A stretch of DNA of 64,000 nucleotides. Origin: Tamarix chinensis (Eukaryota; Streptophyta; Magnoliopsida; Caryophyllales; Tamaricaceae). Position numbers and translations under genes: made by a program. Positions 50,001 to 59,829 of the stretch are shown one piece after another. Below the pieces are notes generated by a model. That model was not told where the DNA came from and did no database searches. It saw only the letters and a list, made by a program, of their open reading frames with translations. The DNA is taken from positions 44,976,244 to 45,040,243 of the forward strand of contig CM060177.1 of assembly GCA_030549775.1 (NCBI GenBank), given 5' to 3'. Position 1 is the first letter of the stretch; every line of letters starts with the position of its first letter.

Positions 50001-53000
50001 AAAGATGGAGCTACGGTGTAGAATGATTGTGGAGGATGAGCACCCAAGACATCCTGCTGCCTCGCCGTCATTAGTGGACGGTCGCCCCAAGGAGTGGTGG
50101 AATAAGGACACGGTGGGGTGGCCCATGGCTAAGGGACCCACCCGCCCCAAGGGGAAAAGTTCCAAGACTGTTGTTGCCACCGTGGAGGCCGCTGCTGATT
50201 ACGGTTTTCTCCACCACGGTTGCAACGAGTTTGTTGGTTCCGGTGGTTGTTCCCCCCGCAACTTTTACCATTGTTCTTTCAACCCTTATTATTTGAATTC
50301 TTATTCGCATTTGTCTTCTGTTGATGCCCATCATTATTAAAATTATCAATATTGGAATTCATTAAAAGGGCAAAGGAAGAACCTGATTCGAGTTTGGTTT
50401 GTTCGACCTCGTTCTTTTCATCCAGTAGTAGCATGCTTAAGCGAACGTTGGAAAAAGAGTATTATTCTCAACTACCGTCACAAAACTCTCATATCCCTCG
50501 GTCAATCCGGTGAGAAGACGTAGCACCATTCTTTAGTTAGAATCCTTGGTTCCAACATTGGCCAACTGATCGGCTAACACCTTGAGATAGCGAGTATAGG
50601 CTATTGCATTAGGAAAGTCACGGAGATTGCAATTTGCAAATTCTATCTCGAGGTAAAGTGCTCAAGAAGCTTTATTATCTTGGAATAATTCCGCCAAACG
50701 GTTCCAAGCATCGGTTGCGGTGTCGTCGGAATCAATTATGGTTTCTAGGAAATCTTCAGAGATGGTGCTATATATCCATTGAAAAACAATGTTGTCAAGG
50801 CGTTCCCATTGAGCCTTTTCGGCTAAAATTTCAGCCTTGGTTTTGGGAGGAGAGGTGGGAGTTTTTTCCATATTGTCAACTGGTGGTGGGACAATGTGCT
50901 TATAGGTGAGCGTGGCTTTAGCATGGATGGTGAATAAAGTCTTCCGATTATTGTATTTGGCAAACTCATAATCCAGCGTGAGGGAAATGGTTGTTTTGAT
51001 GTTTGAGATAGGGGTGGCGGGATGAACTTTGTCAACCATGGAAGAATGGGAGATGATGATGTAGAATGGGAGATGATAATGTAGAAGAAGAAGATAGAGA
51101 GGTATTCCTAAGGCTCTGATACCATGAAAGTAACTTGATTTCTTGATTATTTTCCAATACTAGTTGTTACTTATATATAAACATCATGAGTGTAATCTTA
51201 AGCTAAGATAATTACAATTGCCTAATCAATATAGAATATAAATTTATTTAAGTCAATTAACCATATCAATTATATAGTTGGCCAGTTGACACTTTTTTTT
51301 ATATAATTAATTAATCCCGAATTTGTAGTGATTAATTACGGGATTAATTAGGCAATTGTAAATATCTTAGCCTAAGATTACGCTGATGATTGTTGTATAT
51401 AAGAAACAACTTGTATTGGAAAATAATCAAGAAATCAAGTTACTTTCATTATCAGCAACTATGGTACAACACTTTCTTCTCTCAAACTAACCGAAGGGGT
51501 TATTCCTATGTTTCTTCTTAAAAAATTTCTTAAATCCTCCTATTTAGTTCATCAAATGGTGGAAAGTCTTCAATTCCGTGCCTAAAATCTTACCCCCATA
51601 AGTGAAAGAAGCCCTTTATTCCTTCAAAATTATTTTCTTTCCAATCCCAAAAGATAAACAATTCCAACATCTGTTCTATTTTTGTACTAAGTTTCTTTTG
51701 CCCATGGGAAGCAGAACACCAAACTATTGCCAGCATTCCTACCATTGTTAGACGTTTCAAAGTCAAATGATGAAATAAATTCCAAGCTTCAACAAAATCT
51801 TTAAACATGTCTTAACCTAACAAAAACAACAAAAACCAATAATACCAATCTCTTATGTTCCTCCAAACTGACCCTACTCAAGCTCATTTCCTTACTCAAA
51901 AATCCCATACAGTTTCGCTACTTGCCGCAGCCATAACACATGATATTCAACTTCAACTAAATTTTGTCTTCACAAACTAAATCATCAACTTCAGAACCCC
52001 TACTATGGCAATAAAAATGACGATGACTATTACGACAACCTTCCTTAAAATAAAAAAAAAATAAAAAAGAGAAATAAAAATCTCGAGCAGATATTCAAGA
52101 CTTGTTTGAAATGCAACACAATCATAGAAATAGTTTCCGGCACAAAACAACAAACACGGTTGAATAACACCACAAAATTCATGGTAGATAAATTTCACTC
52201 TAGCAACAATCACTATAGCATCCCAAAGCAAAAGACACAAGTACAAATCATATTTCAAACTTTTGGTGCAAAAATGCAAACTGCCAAATTATTTTTTGCA
52301 CAACCCTACTTTCGATTGGAATCCAAGTGGCAGACACAAATTTTGGTACATTCTAAAAGATATGATTATTTTAGAAATCTTCAAGGACATATTCCTCAAT
52401 ATTAACTATAGTAATAAATTAATAATAATAATTATTATTATTATTATTATTATTACTATAGATATTATTATCATTATTATCATTATTATTATTGTTATTA
52501 TCTTTATTATTAATAATAATATATTATTCATATTAATATTATTATTTTTTTACTATATTTATAATGATATTATTTTTTACAATAATCATATCTATTATAT
52601 TTTTTCAATATTATTATTATCTTTATAATTATTAATAATATATGATTATTTATATCAACGTCATTTATAATATTGTTTCTATTTTTATTATACTATTTAT
52701 ATTAATATAATTATTTACAATAATTATATCTAATAATAATACACATAATAATAATAATATATCAAATAATAATCAAATCACCACTAATCCGATCAGATCT
52801 AATCCACACTAATTCGATCCTATTTGATCAGCATTAATTTGATCCAAAAATTCGAGCGAGGAAAACAAGGCCTTATAGTTATAACAAAAAAATAAATCTA
52901 TTGACAGTTAAATTCAATTCATGAAATGAAATGTAGGCATCAAACTAAGGAGAAATCAATCATAGGGATGGTAAAGTATGCCTTTTCAATTGAATAAATG

Positions 53001-56000
53001 AAAAAGGTGTGAAAACAAACCCTATTAGTGTTAGCACAAAGAAGTGTTGGCAGCCAACGACTTTCCCTTGTATCAGTCAAAAGAAAGACCACATCATGAG
53101 AATCAATTAAACTATGCAGCCGCATACAATCTTGCAACACAGTTTCCTCTTCTTGAACAGACACCGGATGTCCAGGCATAGGTATTGCCATTATTGTGCC
53201 CTCCACTTCCTAAGAAATAATAAGATGAGGTCGCACAATAAGCCACAACTATAGCAGACAGGCCAAAGTAACATGACAATATTATGACAAACAAGAATAA
53301 TTTACCACGGCTGGATATATACGTTTCAAGCTATTCACTGCTGCTACGGCCTTAAACTCACCACCATTGAGGCAGTCATCCAGTGTGTACAAGGACTGCC
53401 TCAATGGATTCGACATAGAAACCCTGCCATTATCGAGCAATGTGATCTTCCGCACACCCCAAGCCTGTACAAGTCCTTAAGTCTTCATTAAACATAAACA
53501 CTAAGCCCAAATTGTTTATTAGAACATCCTAATAACTTACCATAAGCATGCGAGCAACCTGACATCCAAGAGTGCCTGCTCCTAAGAGGAGACACTTAGT
53601 ACCGGACAAAAGATTCAGGTTCAGAGATGGTAAAGCCCTCCATCTCATTAGCTTCAAATTTAGATCTGCGGCGGATATGGCTAACCTGTAAACATCATCT
53701 TAAAAGCCAAAAGTCAGTGAGTATATATATAGAATTCATCGATATAAAAGCATAATGGGATTGCTTGATACAGGGAACTTACCTAGTTGGATCCATAGTC
53801 TTTTCAAGGGTAATAAATTTTGGTGTCAATTGCCTTCTATTAAGTTCCCATCCTACGGCACTGGGTACATGTTGGGGATCTCTCCAGTCTGCAATGAAAT
53901 GGTTTACATCTATTCACATGACATGTTATTTTGTGTGGGGGGGGGGGGCAGAATATATACAGCGTAAGCAAAATACAGAATATCCTGCTACCCAATTTTG
54001 GAGGATCTACCTTGCGGAGCTGAAATCATAGCCTCACCAATAAGACACAAATTCATATCTGGAAAACCACGAGTCTCACGATAGCAAAAGAAGTGAACAT
54101 TATTCAGGTTCCATCTTGTGAAGATAAAAGCAAGATAGTTGCGTAGTGGCCAACCAGGACCATTTGGAAGATGGCATGGGTCGTAAAAACCAAACAATAT
54201 CTGCCAGTCACACAACATATTTAGCCATCTAAATCTAGCTACATGTAATCGCCTTCAAATAGTTATTTTCTCTGTGAACATTCAGATGGAACTGACTCAT
54301 TGAAGAAAATGAATAGGCGCATACTAAACCTTATGATTATCATGTTGGCAGGATTCCCACTCGCTAAGAGGCTTAATCTTGGCAGAAGAGTCTGATGTAA
54401 AACATATAAGAAAGAAGGGCATTCCTGCAGCATAGGAATAAGATAGTTTAATTTTATTATTTTTAACATAAACAGAAATGAAAAATCAACATTATTCATA
54501 AGATAAGATATCAACAGATATATCCTCCAAATATATCCGATTTTTGGCCTGTTGATATATGAAATGTCTGATGCGCGATGTATAAATGAAATCACATACA
54601 TATCCCTGATGTGATATATTTTGGGATATTTTATCGATAAGCACCAATGTTGATATCAGTTGTTTGGGGAAAAAAAAACACACACACACAACACAGCGAT
54701 AACCGCAACATATAAAATATCTTCTGCAACACTCCGATACCGCAATCAAGACCGTAAATGTGCTGTCTGACAATATTACAAAATAGTAAAAGATTATGAA
54801 ATGAAGATACACAAGATTACCATTTGTAGTACTTGAGTTGCGCCACTCAGTGCAAGCTTCTGAAAGGGACGTGGCCTGCATGGAATGCATCCACAACACT
54901 GACTTCAACATATTATACAAAAGCAAAGCGAAATGTTATTCAGTAAAAGTTTGGCACCTCTCCCATGCTAAGCCCCTTTGAAGCAGGCTTCAAATCAACC
55001 AAAGTTGCAGGAGGATCAAGCTTCATGGCTGGAAAAGCAAACCAGTAATGGAAGTTCCATTTCTTCAAGTCAGCAAATGTGATAAGAAGGAACCTTGCAA
55101 GTACTGTACAATCTTTCTCCGCTACTCCTGAATGAATATCATCCCAAATCTGATTGTCCACAACCAAAAAATAAAAATCCAAACTATGAGATTACATAAT
55201 GAGCACATGAATATAATACCTAAACTATAAAGAAAGAGAACTATAAGCCGGTCTGAAAATCACCCCAACGAAAATAAAGCATAAAATATACTCTCTTTAT
55301 GTCAAAAGGAAGTCATTTTAGCAATTTGCACATTTTTTTAAAAACCAAAATTCTACTCCGACCCTTTATTGAAAAATAATAAAACATTTAATGCATAGAT
55401 AATAAAAGAAAAAAAAAAAGGCTCCAGAACCAAAGTAGATTTCAACTTTTCTAAAATAACATTTTTTTAAACAAATATTAACACTAAGAAGGGTGTGTTA
55501 CAGATGAATACCTTCTTTGCCTCAGCCTTCAGCAAGCTCCGTCTATCCAGGGCATGGAACCCTTCTATAGTATTTGTATTGTACAGAATGCCCGGAACAG
55601 GACATCGATTTCGATTGCCTAGTGTAATCTCCATTGTAGAAGATTGATCACCTTTTCCAGTGGGTAACGATTCAGAGAGAAGCGTTAAGGGGTATGATAT
55701 TTGAGAATGTGAGCAAGGTGCATAAAATCCTGTCGTAAGAACAATGGATGCAACAATTAGCATTGTGCTTTCTTATTGCTGCATTAGTACCAAAATACCA
55801 ATTCTTAGTATCATATGACGACACAACAACAAACAAGACTAGGAAAAGTGTTTTACAATTGACTCATAATGCAATGATAGATAATGATATGGTAGGTTTT
55901 GTTAGAAGGCTCAGCCCGCTCAGTTAGCTCGAGCTCCATCAGCCGAGGTAGTCAATGATGGAGTCAAGAGTTAATTAGATTGTGTTCCAGTCAGTTTGAT

Positions 56001-56400
56001 ATTGTTGTTCGATTGTATATGTACAGGAGCTAGCCTTCATCGTATACGGATACTCTCTCATCATTCTCCCTCTCATTACTTCATTAAAGACAATTAATAC
56101 CAACGGATAATTCTCGGAATTCATTCTATATTATTAAGTTCCCAGCTTCATTTTAATCAAGAACAACATTCCATATCAGACAACATCAAATTGCCAGAAA
56201 CCGGTAATTATCAACCCCAAAAAATAGAAAGGCAAGAAAAAACAAAAGATGAGCTTACCCGTAATCGGGATAGGAGATTCGTCAATTCCCAACTCGTTAA
56301 GCTTCAAAGAAGACAACCTATGCCAAAATCCTTCATCAACCAAACTATGAAACATCCCGAATTCAAGAACCCAAGATCTATTCCCCCTTGCTTCCGCCAT
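38082..56400 (-). CDS. ATG7: ATG7, E1-like ubiquitin-activating enzyme of autophagy (14 coding exons)
   Basis: ATG7 activates ATG8 and ATG12 by adenylation and thioester transfer, passing them to ATG3 and ATG10 in the cytosol. The 14 exons (high to low, minus strand) are 56259-56400, 55512-55729, 54958-55149, 54821-54875, 54330-54424, 54011-54200, 53783-53888, 53541-53685, 53306-53464, 53021-53209, 39633-39821, 39424-39539, 39056-39215 and 38082-38258. All have GT/AG borders and joined phases, giving 710 residues against 697 in Arabidopsis. Residues about 1-330 form the N-terminal domain ([23 protein letters not shown]). GAGTLG at 368-373 is the ATP-binding loop. Zn-binding Cys pairs are 549/552 (GCYFC) and 646/649 (CTAC). 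The catalytic cysteine is 571 ([11 protein letters not shown]). The tail is acidic. Start: the first ATG before AEARGNRSW. No stop or frameshift was seen, so it looks intact. The exon 3 donor (GTGCCA) is weak. Confidence 0.95.
46399..46674 (-). repeat. 3' LTR of the copia element
   Basis: On the minus strand it starts TGATAGAATATAAATTT and ends AAGTTACTTTTA, 276 bp long. It contains a tandem duplication of about 75 bp (46556-46671, with GTCAACTATATAA(T/C)TGAT). Confidence 0.8.
46672..51045 (-). pseudogene. Copia gag-pol remnant
   Basis: Gag (51039-50662) has the UBN2-type run QWIYSTIS...[13 protein letters not shown]. The protease remnant near 49950 reads [13 protein letters not shown], where the catalytic D-T-G is changed to D-T-R. 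The GAG-pre-integrase zinc domain (HSRLGHPGD...C-x2-C) is at 49811-49404. The integrase C-terminal part is at about 49000-48650 (FLGYP...ISRHVHFD) and a proline-rich linker at 48480-48262. RT pieces lie at about 48100-47200, with YVDE at 47610-47599 in place of YVDD. RNase H is at 47154-46672 ([25 protein letters not shown]). Most of the integrase core is missing or unrecognisable at 49000-49400. Confidence 0.85.
51112..51124 (-). other. Primer-binding site of the copia element
   Basis: TGGTATCAGAGCC on the minus strand, an exact plant initiator tRNA-Met PBS, directly next to the LTR end TTACTTTCA. Confidence 0.85.
51125..51448. repeat. Truncated 5' LTR fused to an inverted LTR copy
   Basis: 51125-51228 matches the first 104 bp of the other LTR (as read on +, GAAAGTAACTTGATTTC...). 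From about 51229 to 51448 the sequence is an LTR in the opposite orientation, ending GAAATCAAGTTACTTTCA, so the block is largely self-complementary. The outer flank is the TTATC duplication. Confidence 0.75.
52400..52770. repeat. (ATT)n / AT-rich simple sequence
   Basis: Runs of ATT/AAT and AT-rich filler, probably the interior of the Tourist-like element. The matching left part is at 40430-40490. Confidence 0.6.
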
Positions 56401-56434
56401 AATCACCCCCCTTCAGTTCTGACTGTTTGCTGGA

Positions 56435-56442
56435 CCACGTGT
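56435..56442 (-). promoter_or_regulatory. G-box/ABRE-like element upstream of ATG7
   Basis: ACACGTGG on the minus strand (core CACGTG) lies 35 bp before the ATG7 start codon. This is the binding site type of bZIP and bHLH factors. It may lie within the 5' UTR and function is not shown. Confidence 0.35.
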
Positions 56443-57310
56443 AGCAAGAACGGAAATCGGATTCTTGAATATACCAAAGATGAAAATTATGCTCGAAAGC
56501 TAAGAGAAGAATTGGCTGTAGATTTGGAGAATAAAGATTGACTTTAATGGAGGTCGAACTCTTGGAAGTCGAAACAAGCAACTTTACTGCAGAAATGTTT
56601 AGAAATTCTGTTTTTTACGCAAAGTTCCTAAATACCAAGTTGGTTCGGCAACGCCAAAAATTGGCCGAGACCGCAGAAACTTCACATTTCAGTTTTTGCC
56701 AAAATAGTGTAAACAAATCAAAAGTCCAAACGGCCCAATCCCACAGCACTCATCAGCTGAAATCTCAGGAGTTGGGCTGTAATGTATGTAAAAGCCCTCG
56801 AGTCTGACCCTGAAAATGTGCGGAATACTTTTCCTCCTCTTTCTGGCGATGAAAAAAGGAAATTTAAAGCCTCGCCATTCTTTCTTTTTTCTTTATTTTT
56901 TTTTTCTGTTAGTATTTTGAGTTTTTTAGTATTATTTTTATCTGCAGAGAGTATATTCAGCTTTATTGATACCAAGCTAAGTACACAATAAGGAGATCTA
57001 CTCAAAGAAACATAGAAGATCGAAACTAAAATTACAACAAATAATCAATAATACTCCTAAGTTAAGTCACAAATAAATTTGATAAACTAAGTTAATTCAA
57101 AATTAACCTCATGCATCTTAGGTTATGATGGATATTGGAAGCACACAACACCGAAGTAGATTAATTGAGAATAAAATACAACCCAAACAAGATAGGAAAT
57201 TGAAGTAGAAATCATGAATAAAGGGTTAGGGTTTAAGGTTTTGGGTTTGGGTTTGGGGGTATGTGATGATAGACAATTGGCTGGGGTTTAATTAGGGTTT
57301 GAGTGGTGTG
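56443..57310. other. ATG7 upstream region
   Basis: It should contain the ATG7 promoter and 5' UTR (minus-strand transcription). I see no clear TATA box at a convincing distance. A stretch with TTAGGGTTT/GGGTTTGGG phrases lies nearby at 57221-57260. Confidence 0.4.
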
Positions 57311-57319
57311 ATTAGGGTC

Positions 57320-58955
57320 TAGATTAATTGAAAAACACCCTAGAGGGGGTGAATATGGTTTTATGGAATGGAAATGACAAAACAAAAATTAACACACAAT
57401 ATAGAGTGGTTCAAGAGTAAATTACTCTTTACATCTACTACCAAAAGGTTCTCCATTTTTTATTTTAAAATAGTGGCGTATTCGGTTTATGAGTCTTACT
57501 ATTTCAATGATTCTCTAAGAGATGATTTACAACTTAACCTATTTATCTTTTCTAGAATCTCTCAAGAATGATAATCAAACACTCAATAACCCCTTTAAAT
57601 GAATTTTGTGAGGAGGTTGTGATTACAAAAATTCTCACCAAGAATACAAGGTATGAAAGTGTAGAACTTTGAATGAGATGTAATATAGTTAGATATAATG
57701 AGCGATATTAAAATTGGAGAATAGTTCTAGCTAAGAGAAGTGAGCAAAGAGTACTTTTCAGTAAAATCTCATAATTATGAAAGTTTGGAATTTTTTAGTG
57801 AGTAATTGAATGATTTGAGAGTAAGAGATTAATTAAGCAATCAATGTTCTGAAAATTAGTTGTAAAAAATACATATGGGCCTTATTTATAAGGGTTACCT
57901 CATCGTATAACCTTTAGACACAAAATCCCTAAAACACTATATCACCCAATGGAAAAAAAAATCAATATTTAATGCTCACCAATTGATTACTATCACCAAA
58001 CTAGTCAATCGATTGTATAGTCAATTAATTGGTGGTTCAAACCAGTCGATTGTTTATGTTTAGACCAATAGTGAAACTTACCTTTGTGTGAACCAATCAA
58101 TCGGTTTAGTCAAACCAGTTGATTAGTTATGCATAATGTATAGCTAGTCTAAAGAACATATGTAAATAGTGATATGGTATGGTAAGACCGGCTAATATGT
58201 TCATTTTACTAGTCTCGGTTTGGCTAAATCAATTGATATATTTAAATAGAGATGAATGAGTTTCTACAAGAGTAAAATCCATGGGCAGGTTGATCAAACT
58301 AATCAACCAATTTCCCCAAACTAGTCGATGTATTTAAATAGAGACAAATGGGTGTCAGTAGGAGTGAAATCCATAAACTAATTTGTTAAAACTGTCGATC
58401 GATTTCATCAAACCAGACAATCGGTTTCTTGAAACCAGTAGATGAGTTTAAATAGAGACAAATGGGTTTTTGCATGAATGAAATCCATGGGTTGGTTTGT
58501 CAAACCAATCGATAAGTTTCCAAGCTAGTCAATTAGTTTGAGATAACTAGTCAATCAGTTTAATGCACCAGTTGATCCTTCCGAGTTTAACTCATTTCAT
58601 GACTGTGATTAAACTTAACCAGTCAATTGTTCTAGGAACCAGTTAACTGATTCTAACTAGAACCAATCATTTATTTTTGAAAACAATTTTAAAGAGTTTA
58701 TGAAATGAATTCAAGTCACATATTTTTCAACAAGTTTTAGGAGTTTTAATTGAAAAATAAATTTTGCTCAACTTAACTCTTTACAAGAAACCTAAGACTT
58801 AAGAAACAATATCCTTAACCTTCAAGTCTTGATTATCTTCCATGTGTTTTGTTTCTTGTACTTGAAAACTTGATTGCTCTTTTACATTTTTCAAGATATG
58901 TTTGTTATCATCAAAACAAGTATAATGATATTGTTTGACTTTAAGGTCAACAATA
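57320..58955 (-). repeat. LTR of a minus-strand copia element (SIRE/Maximus-like)
   Basis: On the minus strand, the polypurine AAAAAAGGGGGATAT (about 58956-58972) precedes TGTTGACC at 58955, a typical 3' end of SIRE/Maximus elements preceded by a TTTGTCATCAT phrase. The LTR runs to a TTCACCCCCTCTAGGGTG phrase near 57330-57350. Inside are repeated units of about 95-120 bp with TTTAAATAGAGACAAATGGG and (A)CCAGTCGATTGG-like motifs. Confidence 0.5.
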
Positions 58956-59829
58956 TCCCCCTTTTTTATGATGACAAACAAAAAGTGCATTATGGTAAAT
59001 GTGAAAGAGTAATGAGTTTGCGGAAGACATACATTTACCATTTTTGAAACTTTTAATATTAACTCTTAGATTCTTTTTCCCTTTTGGACATCAGTAAAAG
59101 GTAGTAAGATGGAGCATCCTAGAATAAAAAAGAAACAAAGAATCACCCTATAAGGAGGAAAAACTCCCCCTTAACATATGCGTATAATGAATTAGGCATA
59201 AGTATACATGATTGGATGACAAAGAATACTCCTCCTAAGTAAGACATAGGTGATAGCTTGGAGGTGAGTGTTTTTCTTAAAAGAAATGAAGGAATGGTCA
59301 ATATAATTATGCAACCAGAAGTGATAGATATGAGAGAGAGAGAGAGAGAGAGAGAGAAGGGTAATATCTCATTAATAATTATCATTGAGTAACACATGAG
59401 ATAGAAGACATATGAGCAATACATGTTGAAGAAACAGGCTATAACAAAGCTTAACCTAAAATAAATGTATAAGTCTCGGTCAAGGAAGATTGGAGCTGGG
59501 TGAAGTTGAGGGTGAAGCTAGAGTAGTGACAGTAGGCATGGACTGGACATCGAAGTCATCATAGGCAGTTTCCTTTGATTCAGTTGTCTCAACCATAACA
59601 CGTCCAATTCTAGTAGATTCAATGAGGGGTTCATCAAATATATGATTAGATGAAGTAGAAATAGTATCCTAAGCAGCATGAGTTGGGGTATTATGATGGT
59701 CCTCATGGATAGATGCAGCACCTAGAGGAGTGTCCATGTGATCCTAGTGATGTGATGCAAACTCTTTCTCCATGGTGGTCTGTCATTACTCCATAGATGT
59801 AAGCATTACAATAACACAAAGAAGGAGAT
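58956..59829 (-). mobile_element. 3' internal remnant of the same copia element
   Basis: It lies upstream (minus direction) of the LTR and has no recognisable pol domain. A (GA)n tract is at 59333-59357. Minus-strand open frames here do not match a family I know, so this is assigned by position only. Confidence 0.35.

Larger units (their letters stand above)
46399..51448 (-). mobile_element. Ty1/copia retrotransposon inserted in the viral remnant
   Basis: It is flanked by a perfect 5-bp duplication, TTATC (46394-46398 and 51449-51453), and the viral frame continues across the join. Minus-strand order is PBS, gag, protease, integrase, reverse transcriptase, RNase H, LTR, i.e. the copia order. 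The 3' LTR (46399-46674) is complete. The 5' end is abnormal: 104 bp of LTR in the expected orientation, then an inverted LTR copy. The coding regions have many lesions. Confidence 0.85.
40590..52400 (+). pseudogene. Endogenous pararetrovirus remnant (Caulimoviridae-like), split by a copia element
   Basis: On the + strand, antisense to ATG7, decayed frames at 40590-46398 continue at 51449-52400. Recognisable parts are a degenerate movement-protein-like stretch (about 40750-41600, low confidence) and long Lys/Ser/Asn-rich coat-protein-like frames (41730-44650). A CCHC knuckle at 43284-43322 has its last cysteine replaced. The reverse transcriptase is at 44690-45060 with a YIDD motif at 45020-45031, and RNase H at about 45260-45600. 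RT directly followed by RNase H, no integrase and no LTRs fit a caulimovirid, perhaps florendovirus-like. Numerous stops and frameshifts throughout make it non-functional. Confidence 0.7.
40318..52872. mobile_element. Tourist/PIF-Harbinger-like TIR pair flanking the intron insertions
   Basis: GGCCTTTTCTCCTCACC at 40318 and the inverted GGCCTTGTTTTCCTCGC ending at 52872 are terminal inverted repeats of the Tourist type, flanked by TTA at 40315-40317 and 52873-52875. Inside each end, ATC-rich phrases (CCAATCCGATC at about 40363; CTAATCCGATCAGATC at about 52792, inverted) and AAT/ATT runs correspond. The original element was probably a few hundred bp, split when the viral DNA landed in its AT-rich centre. 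Confidence 0.5.
39822..53020 (-). other. 13.2-kb intron 10 of ATG7, filled with mobile elements
   Basis: It separates the exon ending in LLCANTNR from the exon starting [12 protein letters not shown]. The donor is GTTTGT at 53020 and the acceptor is TTTACAG at 39822. The other introns are 76-797 bp. It lies within the E1 adenylation domain coding sequence, between the ATP-binding loop and the catalytic cysteine. Contents, outside in: a Tourist-like TIR pair, a pararetrovirus, a copia element. Ancestral intron sequence seems limited to about 39822-40314 and 52876-53020. Confidence 0.85.

Noticed and set aside
52263..52628. 121-codon Ile-rich open frame
   Set aside because: It is ATT simple-sequence translation at the end of the viral remnant and MITE interior.
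57221..57260. Interstitial telomere repeat
   Set aside because: There are only a few degenerate TTTAGGG-like units, too few to call a telomeric array.
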